Assembly: GCF_006365315.1 (NCBI RefSeq)
Contig: NZ_CP040968.1
Span: forward strand, 124,001-188,000
Direction: 5' to 3'
Origin: Candidatus Methylopumilus universalis
Lineage (GTDB): Bacteria > Pseudomonadota > Gammaproteobacteria > Burkholderiales > Methylophilaceae
Length of the DNA: 64,000 nucleotides
The position numbers were made by a program, and so were the translations under genes. A model generated the notes under the pieces. The model did not search any database and was not told where the DNA came from. It was given only the letters and a program-made list of their open reading frames with translations. Positions 8,923 through 17,464 of the stretch are shown here, one piece after another. The first letter of the stretch is position 1. The number at the start of each line of letters is the position of its first letter.

Positions 8923-9861
8923 GTGAGAGAACGTATCAGACTTTTTTTCATCCTAAGCATCACTTTCTTTCTTGTATTATCTGCAATTTCAGTCGAAGCA
9001 AAACAATCTAAATCTAATAAACCATCAAAAGCAGAATTAGCTGGTATATCTCGAGCAGATACTAAGACTAATAAAGATGGTCTTTTAAGGGTGGCCTCGT
9101 CAAACGCTCTGATTGTAAATCAAAATACAGGCGAAGTATTGTTTGCTAAAGATACCAACACTTTAACTTCTATCGCTTCTGTTACTAAGCTTATGACTGC
9201 CATGGTAACTTTAGATGCAAATCTTCCTATGGATGAAGAGATTGCCATCACCAATGAAGATGTAGATACGTTAAAAAATTCAAGTTCAAAATTGCCAGTG
9301 GGAACAGTGTTGCCACGATCTGAATTACTTAAAATTGCTTTAATTGCTTCTGATAATCGTGCAGCATCTGCCCTTGGGAGAAATTATCCAACAGGAAAAG
9401 CCGGTTTCGTAAATGCCATGAATATTAAAGCATTACAACTTGATATGACGCGCAGTGAATTTGCAGATCCTACAGGGCTTAATAATCATAATATGTCTAC
9501 AGCTGAAGACCTTGTAAAGATGGTAAAAGCTGCATACCAATACCCTGAAATTCGAGAAATTACAACGACAGCTTCATACGAAGCTTACGTTAAAGGACAT
9601 CATGCACCAGTAAATTTTAATAATACAAATGGATTGATTAGAAAGAGTGATTGGATTATTGGTTTATCAAAAACTGGTTTTATCCAAGAAGCTGGAAAAT
9701 GTCTTGTCATGCAAGCTATGATAAGTGGGCAGCCTATGATTATAGTATTACTTAAATCCTATGGAAGTGCGACTCGAAGTGCAGATGCAAATAGAATTCG
9801 TAAGTGGATTGAAAAAACCTCTTCAATTTCTTATCTAAATCAATCTAAAAAAGACAGCTAA
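8923..9861 (+). CDS. pbpG: D-alanyl-D-alanine endopeptidase / PBP7-like serine peptidase
   Basis: 312-residue S11 family penicillin-binding protein, exported by a signal peptide (about residues 1-26). The three active-site motifs are present: Ser86-x-x-Lys89 (SVTK), Ser143-Asp-Asn145 (SDN) and Lys250-Thr-Gly252 (KTG). Lack of the C-terminal beta domain of PBP5/6 and the SDNRAASAL pattern favour the PBP7/PbpG endopeptidase, which cuts D-Ala-mDAP cross-links in murein. The start is GTG, supported by AGGAG eight bases upstream. Its stop overlaps the topA stop by 4 nt on the opposite strand. Confidence 0.88.
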   Translation: MRERIRLFFILSITFFLVLSAISVEAKQSKSNKPSKAELAGISRADTKTNKDGLLRVASSNALIVNQNTGEVLFAKDTNTLTSIASVTKLMTAMVTLDANLPMDEEIAITNEDVDTLKNSSSKLPVGTVLPRSELLKIALIASDNRAASALGRNYPTGKAGFVNAMNIKALQLDMTRSEFADPTGLNNHNMSTAEDLVKMVKAAYQYPEIREITTTASYEAYVKGHHAPVNFNNTNGLIRKSDWIIGLSKTGFIQEAGKCLVMQAMISGQPMIIVLLKSYGSATRSADANRIRKWIEKTSSISYLNQSKKDS

Positions 9862-12419
9862 ACTTTTTTAGCTTTTACGACCCTCTTCTTTGCTGCAGGT
9901 TTTTTAGTAGTTGCTTTTTTCTCAGATGCTTTCTTGACCGTTGTTTTTTTAGCTACAGTTTTCTTTTTACCCTTGCTCGAAGCTTCTTTATTGGTAATAA
10001 ATATTAAAGCCTCTTCCAAAGTAATTTTTTCAATATCCTGATCTTTTGGTAAGGTAACTTTGGTAGAGCCTTTTTGAAGATATATGCCATAGCGACCATT
10101 AAAGATTTCAACCGAAAGGTTTTCTTCTGGGTCGTTACCCAAAATTCTTAAAGGAGCATTTTTAGCAATAGCTTCTGCAATTAGTTCCAGGGCTCGATCC
10201 AGAGTGATATCAAAAATAGATTCGGATCTAGGAATAGATTTAAATTTGCCATCATAATTTACATAAGGTCCAAAACGTCCAATATTTACAATCACCTTTT
10301 TACCTGTATCAGGGTGGAGGCCCAACTCTTTAGGAAGTGATAAAAGATTTAATGCTATACCTTCATTTAAGTCACTTAATGAAATTTCTTTAGGGACGCT
10401 AACGCGCTTAGGTTTCTTTTTACTGTCTTCCTCTTGGACGCCTACTTGAAGATAAGGCCCATAGGGCCCCACTAACAGAAGAACATCTTTTCCAGTTTCA
10501 GGATCTTTGCAAACAAGAACAGGTTCATTCGAAACACTTGAATCGCCATTTACATTTCTTGTATAGTCGCAATCAGGGTAGCCTGAGCATCCAATAAATT
10601 TTCCTCTTCTGCCAAGCCTGGAGAATAAAGGTTTGCTGCATTTAGGACAGTCTTCATGAATAGCTTCTTGTGTAATTTCAGCACGATCGATATTTGATTT
10701 TTCAATAATTGTTTTGTTGAAGTCATCCCAAAAGCTTTTCAGAAGAGGAATCCATTCTTTATTATTTTCTGCGATATCATCTAAAGAGCTCTCAAGACCT
10801 GCTGTGAAATCATAATCAACATAGCGGGTAAAATGCTCAGTTAAAAATTTATTAACCACACGACCTACATCAGTAGGCATAAATCTTTTTTTGTCGAGAA
10901 TCACATATTCACGATCTTGAAGCGTAGAAATAATACTCGCATACGTAGAGGGTCTTCCAATACCATATTCTTCTAAAGATTTTACAAGGCTAGCTTCAGA
11001 GTATCTGGGAGGTGGCTCAGTGAAATGTTGATCCCCATAAATTTTATCAACAGTTAGAATTTCGCCAGTTTCAAGTGGAGGCAATTTAAGAGAGTCTTCA
11101 TCTTCATTTGATGCATCATCTAAGCTTTCAGTATAAATGGCAATAAATCCTGGGAATATTAGTGTTTGTCCAGTTGCCCTAAATAAATTTGCTTCTGAGC
11201 CAATTGCAAGATCAACACTCACAGCATCAAACTTTGCCGGTGTCATTTGGCTTGCTAGAGATCGCTTCCAAATCATTTCATATAACTTAAATTGTTCAGG
11301 AGATAGTTTGCCAATAAGGCTCTGAGGTGTTCGGCTTATATCAGTTGGCCTAATTGCTTCATGTGCCTCTTGTGCATTTTTAGATTTCGTTTTATAAAAA
11401 ATAGGTGCTTTAGGCAAATAATCTGCTTCAAAATTTGACTGAATGTATCCTCTAATTTGATTCATCGCTTCATTTGAGAGTGATAGTGAATCAGTTCTCA
11501 TATAAGTAATTAAGCCTACGGCACCATTGCCAGTATCAAGGCCTTCATAAAGTTGCTGGGCAATTCTCATGGCTCGACTCGTTGTAAATCCAAGTTTTCG
11601 AACTGACTCTTGTTGAAGAGTTGATGTCGAGAAAGGGGGCGCAGGATTGCGCGTTCTTTGCTTTTTTTCAACACGAGTAACTTTTGTTTTCCCAGCACTT
11701 TCTAAAAGTAACTTGCCAACAATATTTTCGTGATCTTCTTTTGAAACAATAGTAAATTGCTCTACTTTTTTATTGTCGAGCTGAATGAGTTTTGCTTGGA
11801 ATTTATTTTTAGACTTAATGGAATCTAAATGAATCGTCCAATATTCTTGGCTGATAAATTTTTCAATTTCAATTTCTCTTTCAATAATAAGTCTTAGTGC
11901 TGGACTCTGAACTCTTCCTGCTGATAGTCCTCTTCTAATTTTCTTCCAAAGTAGAGGTGATAAATTGAAACCTACAAGATAGTCGAGCGCTCTTCTGGCT
12001 TGCTGAGCATTGACAAGGGGCATTGATATATCTCGAGGATGTTCAATGGCATACTCGATAGCTGATTTTGTAATCTCTTGAAAAATGACCCGTTTAATTA
12101 ACTTATCTTTAGTTAATTTTTTCTCGTTGAGTATTTCTAGAATGTGCCATGAAATAGCCTCTCCTTCTCTATCAGGATCCGTAGCTAAATAGACTTCATC
12201 AGATTTTTTTACGGCCCTTGCAATTTCATCCACATGTCTGGAGTTTCTTTCAATAATTGCATAATTCATTTTGAAATTATTATCTGTTTCAACGGCGCCT
12301 GTTTTTGGAATAAGGTCACGCACATGGCCATATGATGCTAAAACTTCGAATTTATTACCAAGATACTTTTGAAGAGTTTTGGCTTTAGATGGTGATTCAA
12401 CAATTAAAAGTTTAGACAT
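9858..12419 (-). CDS. topA: DNA topoisomerase I TopA
   Basis: 853-residue type IA topoisomerase that relaxes negative supercoils. The N-terminal Toprim domain starts KLLIVESPSKAKT and contains DPDREGEAISWH; the catalytic tyrosine is Tyr306 in ITYMRTDS. One four-cysteine zinc ribbon is visible (CPKCSKPL...CSGYPDCDY), followed by repeated zinc-free toprim C-terminal modules, each with a GRYGxY or GPYGPY core. The last 40 residues are Lys/Ala-rich, like histone H1 tails, and probably bind DNA. The upstream gap holds two dyads (see separate entries). Confidence 0.97.
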   Translation of the reverse strand: MSKLLIVESPSKAKTLQKYLGNKFEVLASYGHVRDLIPKTGAVETDNNFKMNYAIIERNSRHVDEIARAVKKSDEVYLATDPDREGEAISWHILEILNEKKLTKDKLIKRVIFQEITKSAIEYAIEHPRDISMPLVNAQQARRALDYLVGFNLSPLLWKKIRRGLSAGRVQSPALRLIIEREIEIEKFISQEYWTIHLDSIKSKNKFQAKLIQLDNKKVEQFTIVSKEDHENIVGKLLLESAGKTKVTRVEKKQRTRNPAPPFSTSTLQQESVRKLGFTTSRAMRIAQQLYEGLDTGNGAVGLITYMRTDSLSLSNEAMNQIRGYIQSNFEADYLPKAPIFYKTKSKNAQEAHEAIRPTDISRTPQSLIGKLSPEQFKLYEMIWKRSLASQMTPAKFDAVSVDLAIGSEANLFRATGQTLIFPGFIAIYTESLDDASNEDEDSLKLPPLETGEILTVDKIYGDQHFTEPPPRYSEASLVKSLEEYGIGRPSTYASIISTLQDREYVILDKKRFMPTDVGRVVNKFLTEHFTRYVDYDFTAGLESSLDDIAENNKEWIPLLKSFWDDFNKTIIEKSNIDRAEITQEAIHEDCPKCSKPLFSRLGRRGKFIGCSGYPDCDYTRNVNGDSSVSNEPVLVCKDPETGKDVLLLVGPYGPYLQVGVQEEDSKKKPKRVSVPKEISLSDLNEGIALNLLSLPKELGLHPDTGKKVIVNIGRFGPYVNYDGKFKSIPRSESIFDITLDRALELIAEAIAKNAPLRILGNDPEENLSVEIFNGRYGIYLQKGSTKVTLPKDQDIEKITLEEALIFITNKEASSKGKKKTVAKKTTVKKASEKKATTKKPAAKKRVVKAKKV

Positions 12420-12463
12420 TTGGGGGTTTCTGGATCAAAAATTTGGATGAATAATAAATTTAA

Positions 12464-12482
12464 ATCTTGATATATACAAGAT
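12464..12482. repeat. Inverted repeat upstream of topA
   Basis: ATCTTG and CAAGAT form 6-bp arms around a 7-nt AT spacer, 45 bp before the topA start. With the second dyad at 12490-12502 it makes a dyad-rich region in the 116-nt gap between ttcA and topA. It could be an operator or supercoiling-sensitive promoter element, but nothing in the sequence proves that. Confidence 0.35.
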
Positions 12483-12489
12483 GTCTATA

Positions 12490-12502
12490 CTAACTTAGTT
12501 AG
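12490..12502. repeat. Second inverted repeat upstream of topA
   Basis: CTAAC-TTA-GTTAG is a 13-bp perfect dyad 71 bp before the topA start and 8 bp from the neighbouring dyad. The two lie in the only region where a topA promoter could sit. The role is unknown. Confidence 0.35.
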
Positions 12503-12535
12503 ATAAATTACGTTAATTAAATTTAAATAGTGAAT

Positions 12536-13438
12536 TTAAGAGGCAATATTTTCTGCAAATGAAGCAATATTATTTAAGCCGGTATTAAGATTTCTGATTA
12601 AATCTTCTGTAAAAAGAAGGTCATCATTTTCTTCTTCGTTAGATTGATTAAGATTTTCGAAGTCATAAAGACTTCGGTCCCCTAAGTGAGAGAGTTCAAT
12701 ATTAGATATGGCTCTGTATATATTATTAATTCGCCCAGGTTGCTCTTTCTCCCACTCCATCAGCATTCCTTTTATTTTTTTTCTCTGAAGATTTTCTTGT
12801 GAGCCGCATAAATTACAAGGAATAATAGGAAAATTCATACGAGAGGCATAGCTTGAAATCTCTTTTTCGGAACAATATGCTAAAGGCCGAATAATAATAT
12901 TTTTACTATCATTAGAGATTAGCTTAGGTGGCATAGCTTTTAATTTAGAACCAAAAAACATATTAAGGAAAAGTGTCTCAACAATATCATCACGATGATG
13001 GCCCAAAGCAATTTTATTGATATTAAGTTCTTTCGCTGTCCTGTAAATAATTCCACGTCTTAAGCGAGAGCACAAAGAGCAGGTAGTTTTACCACTTGGT
13101 ATTTTTTCTTTTACGATTGAATAGGTGTCTTCAGTAACAATGAGATGCTCAACACCTAAATTTTTTAAAAAATTAGGTAATACTTCGGCTGGAAATCCTG
13201 GCTGTTTTTGATCTAAATTCATCGCAATAATATCAAAATGAATAGGGGCTCTTTCTTTAAGTGCTAGTAAAAACATCAGCAATGAATATGAATCTTTTCC
13301 GCCGCTCATACATACTAGGACTCGGTCATTATTTTCAATCATATTAAAATCAGTGATTGCTTTGCCAGTTAAGCCTATAAGTTTATTCCGCAATTTGAGA
13401 AAGTTATTGGTTGCATTAATTGGAATTTGAGGAATCAT
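12536..13438 (-). CDS. ttcA: tRNA 2-thiocytidine(32) synthetase TtcA
   Basis: 300-residue PP-loop ATPase that puts sulfur on C32 of certain tRNAs, using an iron-sulfur cluster. The PP-loop is SGGKDS at residues 45-50. The cluster cysteines are Cys120 and Cys123 (CSLC) and Cys208 of CNLC, which correspond to the three essential cysteines of the E. coli enzyme; Cys211 completes the second pair. [10 protein letters not shown] is also typical. The start overlaps the stop of the SDR gene by 4 nt, so the two are probably translated as a unit. Confidence 0.95.
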   Translation of the reverse strand: MIPQIPINATNNFLKLRNKLIGLTGKAITDFNMIENNDRVLVCMSGGKDSYSLLMFLLALKERAPIHFDIIAMNLDQKQPGFPAEVLPNFLKNLGVEHLIVTEDTYSIVKEKIPSGKTTCSLCSRLRRGIIYRTAKELNINKIALGHHRDDIVETLFLNMFFGSKLKAMPPKLISNDSKNIIIRPLAYCSEKEISSYASRMNFPIIPCNLCGSQENLQRKKIKGMLMEWEKEQPGRINNIYRAISNIELSHLGDRSLYDFENLNQSNEEENDDLLFTEDLIRNLNTGLNNIASFAENIAS

Positions 13439-14181
13439 AATGAAATAGATCTTCCACCATCGACAGCTAAAATATGACCTGTAATAAATGGGGCATCCAG
13501 CACTAAAAATTTGACTGCCATGGCAACATCTTCCGGCGTACCCATTTTTTTTAATAACGTTTGAGAAATAACTCTTTGTTTATAGATATCGTTAAATTCT
13601 TCATTATTTTCAGGCCACAAAACTGGACCAGGAGCAACAGCATTAACTCTTACATCTGGACTTAATTCTTGGGCCAAAGATTTTGTTAAAGTTGTAAGGC
13701 CTGATTTGGCAATACTATAAATAATATAATTTTTCTTCGGTTTATCTATATGTGTGTCAGTGATATTTATAATGCAGCCCTTAGTTTTAATAAGTTCATC
13801 TGCTGCGAGTTGAGATAAAAATAAAGGTGCCTTCAAATTGCTGCCGATTAGATCGTTCCAATTTTTTTCATTCATTTTCCCAATTTCGGTAGGGTAATAA
13901 CTTGAGGCATTATTTATGAGGATATCTAATCTGCCATAAGTATTGATTGTTTGCTCGACTAGACTTGGCAATAGTTTCATATTCACAAGATCGGCTTGAA
14001 TAATACTTGCGGAATCTTTACGAATTTTATTAAGATCTTCTTGAAGCTTTCTTGCTTCATCAGCTGAATGGCGATAGTGAATCATTAAATCGATACCGGA
14101 TTCATGAAGAAGTTTGCAAATTGCTTGCCCAATTCTTTTAGCGCCGCCCGTAACCAGAGCAATTTTTCTATTAGATTTCAT
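13435..14181 (-). CDS. SDR-family oxidoreductase, pteridine-reductase (FolM/PTR1)-like
   Basis: 248-residue short-chain dehydrogenase. It has the nucleotide-binding TGGAKRIG near residue 11, NNAS, and the catalytic Tyr155-xxx-Lys159. The usual catalytic Ser is replaced by Asp142 in [10 protein letters not shown], a pattern of pteridine reductases such as PTR1 and FolM, so reduction of dihydrobiopterin or dihydromonapterin by NADPH is likely but not proven. I chose the ATG at 14181 because an in-frame GTG at 14205 would add eight residues not usual for the family and would reach nearly to the -10 box of the divergent gene. It overlaps ttcA by 4 nt. Confidence 0.8.
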   Translation of the reverse strand: MKSNRKIALVTGGAKRIGQAICKLLHESGIDLMIHYRHSADEARKLQEDLNKIRKDSASIIQADLVNMKLLPSLVEQTINTYGRLDILINNASSYYPTEIGKMNEKNWNDLIGSNLKAPLFLSQLAADELIKTKGCIINITDTHIDKPKKNYIIYSIAKSGLTTLTKSLAQELSPDVRVNAVAPGPVLWPENNEEFNDIYKQRVISQTLLKKMGTPEDVAMAVKFLVLDAPFITGHILAVDGGRSISL

Positions 14182-14210
14182 AGGTTTATGTATAAATGAT
14201 TTCACTCTAT

Positions 14211-14216
14211 TATAAT
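14211..14216 (+). promoter_or_regulatory. Possible -10 box for the MidA-like gene
   Basis: A perfect TATAAT lies 9 bases before the chosen ATG of the methyltransferase gene in the short divergent gap. No good -35 is seen at 16-18 bp. If it is used, the transcript would begin at or just upstream of the start codon, so the mRNA would be leaderless or nearly so, or would use the next ATG at 14235. Confidence 0.35.
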
Positions 14217-14225
14217 CTAATACCT

Positions 14226-15374
14226 ATGCCAACCATGCCTATAGCCTCGGAAATTGAGCTTCAATTAAGCGAGCAATTAAAAACAAAAATCATTCAGGCC
14301 ATTCATTCTAGTCAAGGATGGATAAGTTTTGATCGCTTTATGGAGTTTGCACTCTATGACCCTGAATTCGGTTACTACAATGGAAATTTAAGAAAGTTTG
14401 GTGAAAAAGGCGACTTCGTTACGGCATCTGAAATATCAAGTTTTTTTGCCAAAACAATGTGCATTCAGTTTGAAGAAATTTTTCTATCGCTAGATAAAAA
14501 TATAATAGAAATTGGTGCTGGATCAGGCAAGTTTGCTCTTGAGGTAATCCAGTCTTTGGACAGCAAAAAAATTGACCATTATTTTATTTTAGAAATAAGT
14601 CATTCATTGAGAAAGCGCCAATACGAACTTTTAATAAAAAATTTGCCTCCGCATTTGTTCAGCAAGGTACAGTGGATTGATAAAATTCCGCAAGAATATA
14701 ATGGGATTGTTTTCTGTAATGAACTTTTAGATGCAATGCCTGTAGATTTGATAAAAAAATCGTCAGGGATTCCTTATCAAAAAGGTGTTGGTCTGGAAAA
14801 TGATCTATTTATCTGGAAAGATAAGGCAATAAAAGATCTGTCTACATATGACCACATCAATCTAGAAAGTCTTCCAGACAATTATCTTGCAGAAGATGCA
14901 ATTCATATTAAAAGTTGGATTAATAACATCAGCGAATCTATTAGTAAAGGCGTTGTAATAATTATTGACTATGGATTCAATCACAGTGAGTATTTTCACG
15001 AGCAAAGATCCCAGGGAACACTAATGTGCCATTTTAAGCATCATGCTCACGACAATCCTCTTATTCAGGTTGGAATCCAAGATATTACAAGTCATGTTAA
15101 TTTTAGCTATGTGGCAAGAGAGGCTTCTAGCAAAGGACTCCATATTAATGGCTTTATTTCTCAGGCAAATTTTCTTATTAATTGCGGCATATTAGAGTTG
15201 CTTGAGAAAGTAAATATAGAAGATAGTCTCTTATATATGAAATCAGTATCGGAAATTCAAAAATTACTATCCCCTTCAGAAATGGGTGATTTATTTAAAG
15301 TGATGATAATAGAAAAGAATATAGATATAAATCTTGTAGGGCTTAAAAATAACAATAAAGTCAAAACGTTATGA
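14226..15374 (+). CDS. MidA/NDUFAF7-like class I SAM-dependent methyltransferase
   Basis: 382-residue protein of the COG1565 family. It shows GYYNG and FGEKGDFVTASEIS in the N-terminal part, SAM motif I EIGAGSGKFAL (about residue 100), FCNELLDAMPVD, and IIDYGFNHSEYFH. In mitochondria the homologue NDUFAF7 methylates an Arg of complex I subunit NDUFS2; the bacterial role is inferred only by family. The ATG at 14226 is preferred over an in-frame ATG at 14196 that would precede the TATAAT. The stop overlaps the trmB start by 4 nt. Confidence 0.83.
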   Translation: MPTMPIASEIELQLSEQLKTKIIQAIHSSQGWISFDRFMEFALYDPEFGYYNGNLRKFGEKGDFVTASEISSFFAKTMCIQFEEIFLSLDKNIIEIGAGSGKFALEVIQSLDSKKIDHYFILEISHSLRKRQYELLIKNLPPHLFSKVQWIDKIPQEYNGIVFCNELLDAMPVDLIKKSSGIPYQKGVGLENDLFIWKDKAIKDLSTYDHINLESLPDNYLAEDAIHIKSWINNISESISKGVVIIIDYGFNHSEYFHEQRSQGTLMCHFKHHAHDNPLIQVGIQDITSHVNFSYVAREASSKGLHINGFISQANFLINCGILELLEKVNIEDSLLYMKSVSEIQKLLSPSEMGDLFKVMIIEKNIDINLVGLKNNNKVKTL

Positions 15375-16066
15375 TTAATCAAGATAAAGAGGATATAAAG
15401 AGGCGACCTATTAGAAGTTATATTCTAAGGCAAGGAAGAATTACCAAAGCTCAGACGAATGCTATTCATGAAAGCTTTCAAAAACATGCTGTTATTTTTG
15501 AAAATAAATTAATTGATTTCAATGGGGCTTTTGAAAATAAAAGTAGAGATCTTATATTGGAAATTGGATTTGGTATGGGAACTTCTACTGCTGAGATTGC
15601 AAGGTCTAACTTGAATAAGAATTATATTGCGATTGAAGTCCACTCTCCCGGCGTAGGCAATTTGCTTAAGTTAATTCAAGAAAATAATATTTCTAATTTG
15701 AAAATTATTCAACATGATGCTGTGGAAGTTCTTAATTCAATGATTAAGGATGATTCTTTGAATGGTATTCATATTTTTTTTCCTGATCCATGGCCTAAAA
15801 AAAGACACCACAAAAGAAGGCTTATACAATCAAACTTACTAAAACTTATTGCGCAAAAGATTAAGAAGTCTGGATATCTTCATATCGCTACAGACTGGGA
15901 AGATTATGCTTTTTGGATTATTGATTTGTTGGATAAAGAAGACTTATTACAAAAGATGTCTGATGATTTTTTTAAAAAACCTGATTATCGTCCTTTAACG
16001 AAATATGAAAATCGAGGAATTAAACTAGGCTACAAAGTTTGGGACATGATTTATAGACGTATTTAG
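15371..16066 (+). CDS. trmB: tRNA (guanine-N7-)-methyltransferase TrmB
   Basis: 231-residue SAM-dependent enzyme that makes m7G46 in the tRNA variable loop. It has the N-terminal RRPIRSYILRQGR, SAM motif LEIGFGMG, the VHSPGVGNLL segment and the signature FPDPWPKKRHHKRRL. The start ATGA overlaps the upstream methyltransferase stop. The 3' end overlaps the convergent engB gene by 42 nt, so the last 13 codons are shared on opposite strands. Confidence 0.95.
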   Translation: MINQDKEDIKRRPIRSYILRQGRITKAQTNAIHESFQKHAVIFENKLIDFNGAFENKSRDLILEIGFGMGTSTAEIARSNLNKNYIAIEVHSPGVGNLLKLIQENNISNLKIIQHDAVEVLNSMIKDDSLNGIHIFFPDPWPKKRHHKRRLIQSNLLKLIAQKIKKSGYLHIATDWEDYAFWIIDLLDKEDLLQKMSDDFFKKPDYRPLTKYENRGIKLGYKVWDMIYRRI

Positions 16067-16663
16067 CCATTTCCCAATGATGGTTTCAGCGTCATCAACA
16101 CCTTGTTTTTTTAAGCTGGAAAAAAGTTGAACCGTACATTCAATACCAAGAGATGCCCCCCACTTTTCATCTATTTCTTTTTGAACGCTACGAAGTATTT
16201 TATGTGAGGCTTCGCGAGACAGTTTGTCTGCTTTAGTTAATAAAATATGAATAGGTTTTTTATTTAATGAAAACCACTCTAACATTTGTTGGTCAAGAGG
16301 CGTGAGTGGATGCCTTATGTCCATCACTAAAACAAGACCAAAAAGACAAGAACGTTCCGACAAGTAAGTTGCTAGAGTTTTTTGCCAATGATCTTTGATA
16401 GCGTGAGGTACCTTGGCATAACCATAACCGGGTAAGTCTACTAGGAAACGATTTTCACCCAGAGAAAAGAAATTGATAAGTTGTGTTCGCCCCGGCTGCT
16501 TACTTACGAAAGCAAGACGATTATGATTAGCAAGCGTATTGATAGCACTGGATTTTCCAGCATTTGATCTGCCAGCAAAAGCAATCTCAATGCCAGTAGG
16601 GGGAGGCAAATCACTTAAATGGTGAGCAGATATAAAATATGATGCGTTTTGAAAAATAGCCAT
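16025..16663 (-). CDS. engB: Ribosome biogenesis GTPase EngB (YihA/YsxC)
   Basis: 212-residue P-loop GTPase needed for 50S ribosome assembly. Motifs are G1 GRSNAGKSS, G3 DLPGYGYA, and G4 TKADK. A PGRTQLINF switch stretch lies before G3. The length is usual. It converges on trmB with a 42-nt coding overlap and diverges from the cytochrome c4 gene across about 100 nt, the frequent engB/cytochrome c4 arrangement in Beta- and Gammaproteobacteria. Confidence 0.95.
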   Translation of the reverse strand: MAIFQNASYFISAHHLSDLPPPTGIEIAFAGRSNAGKSSAINTLANHNRLAFVSKQPGRTQLINFFSLGENRFLVDLPGYGYAKVPHAIKDHWQKTLATYLSERSCLFGLVLVMDIRHPLTPLDQQMLEWFSLNKKPIHILLTKADKLSREASHKILRSVQKEIDEKWGASLGIECTVQLFSSLKKQGVDDAETIIGKWLNTSINHVPNFVA

Positions 16664-16767
16664 GCGCTTTACCTAACCTGTTCAATCCAATCAAAATGCT
16701 ATCACGAGAATGGGATTTTAGATAAAATGAAGGTCTTGAAAATACTTTAAATACGGAGCTTTACGCA

Positions 16768-17382
16768 ATGAGCAGTCGAAATGCTTTATTTATTCTCATC
16801 TTGTCTTTTTTAATTTCAAGTACTGCGATTTCAGAAACTATTGCTCAGAAAACTCCGCCGAAAGCAGTTGCAAATGTATGTGCGGCATGTCATGGAATCG
16901 ATGGTAATAGCGCAATTTCAGCTAACCCGAAATTATCTGGACAGCACTCAGAATACCTTTATAAACAGCTAGCTAATTTTAAATCAGGCGCTCGCGCAAA
17001 TGCTGTCATGTCTGGTATGGCAGGAATGCTATCAGATGCCGATATGCATTCTGTGGCAGAATATTTTTCAAAACAAACGTTAAGTTTGGGGCAAGCCAAA
17101 ACAAATGGCTCAGGATCTTTAGGAGAAAAAATCTACCGAGCTGGTATCCAAGCTAATGCTGTCCCAGCATGTGCTTCATGTCATGGTCCCTCAGGTGACG
17201 GTTTGCCTATTAAATATCCACGCTTAAGCGGCCAACACTCAGAATATGTTTTAAATCAATTAAGACAGTTTAGATTAGGTGCTCGGGCAAACGATGAAGC
17301 AAAAATGATGCGAACTATTGCGGCTAAACTGACGGATCAAGAAATGGAAGCAGTAGCTGATTATATCCAAGGATTAAGATAA
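16768..17382 (+). CDS. Dihaem cytochrome c4
   Basis: 204-residue periplasmic cytochrome with a signal peptide (about 1-22) and two class I cytochrome c domains. Haem motifs are CAACH at residues 38-42 and CASCH at 135-139; Met-containing loops (MAGMLSD, MMRTIAAKL) supply likely axial ligands. Cytochrome c4 carries electrons from the bc1 complex to terminal oxidases. It lies directly before the ccsBA genes that attach haem to such proteins. Confidence 0.92.
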   Translation: MSSRNALFILILSFLISSTAISETIAQKTPPKAVANVCAACHGIDGNSAISANPKLSGQHSEYLYKQLANFKSGARANAVMSGMAGMLSDADMHSVAEYFSKQTLSLGQAKTNGSGSLGEKIYRAGIQANAVPACASCHGPSGDGLPIKYPRLSGQHSEYVLNQLRQFRLGARANDEAKMMRTIAAKLTDQEMEAVADYIQGLR

Positions 17383-17405
17383 ACCCTTCTCGTTCTTATT
17401 TAATC

Positions 17406-17427
17406 ACTGCAACTTCTTTGCAGTTTT
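17406..17427 (+). terminator. Weak terminator-like hairpin after cytochrome c4
   Basis: ACTGCAA-CTTCT-TTGCAGT forms a 7-bp stem with a 5-nt loop, followed by TTTT. It is 23 nt after the cytochrome c4 stop and could trim or partly stop its transcript before ccsB. The stem is short and the T-run modest. Confidence 0.4.
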
Positions 17428-17442
17428 CGTAGTCGAAACTTT

Positions 17443-17458
17443 TCATTTTTAAAAATGA
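17443..17458. repeat. 16-bp perfect palindrome before ccsB
   Basis: TCATTTTTAAAAATGA is fully self-complementary and ends 6 bases before the TTG start of ccsB. It occupies the place where a ribosome-binding site would be expected; no good purine-rich site is seen. Confidence 0.45.
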
Positions 17459-17464
17459 GTCATT

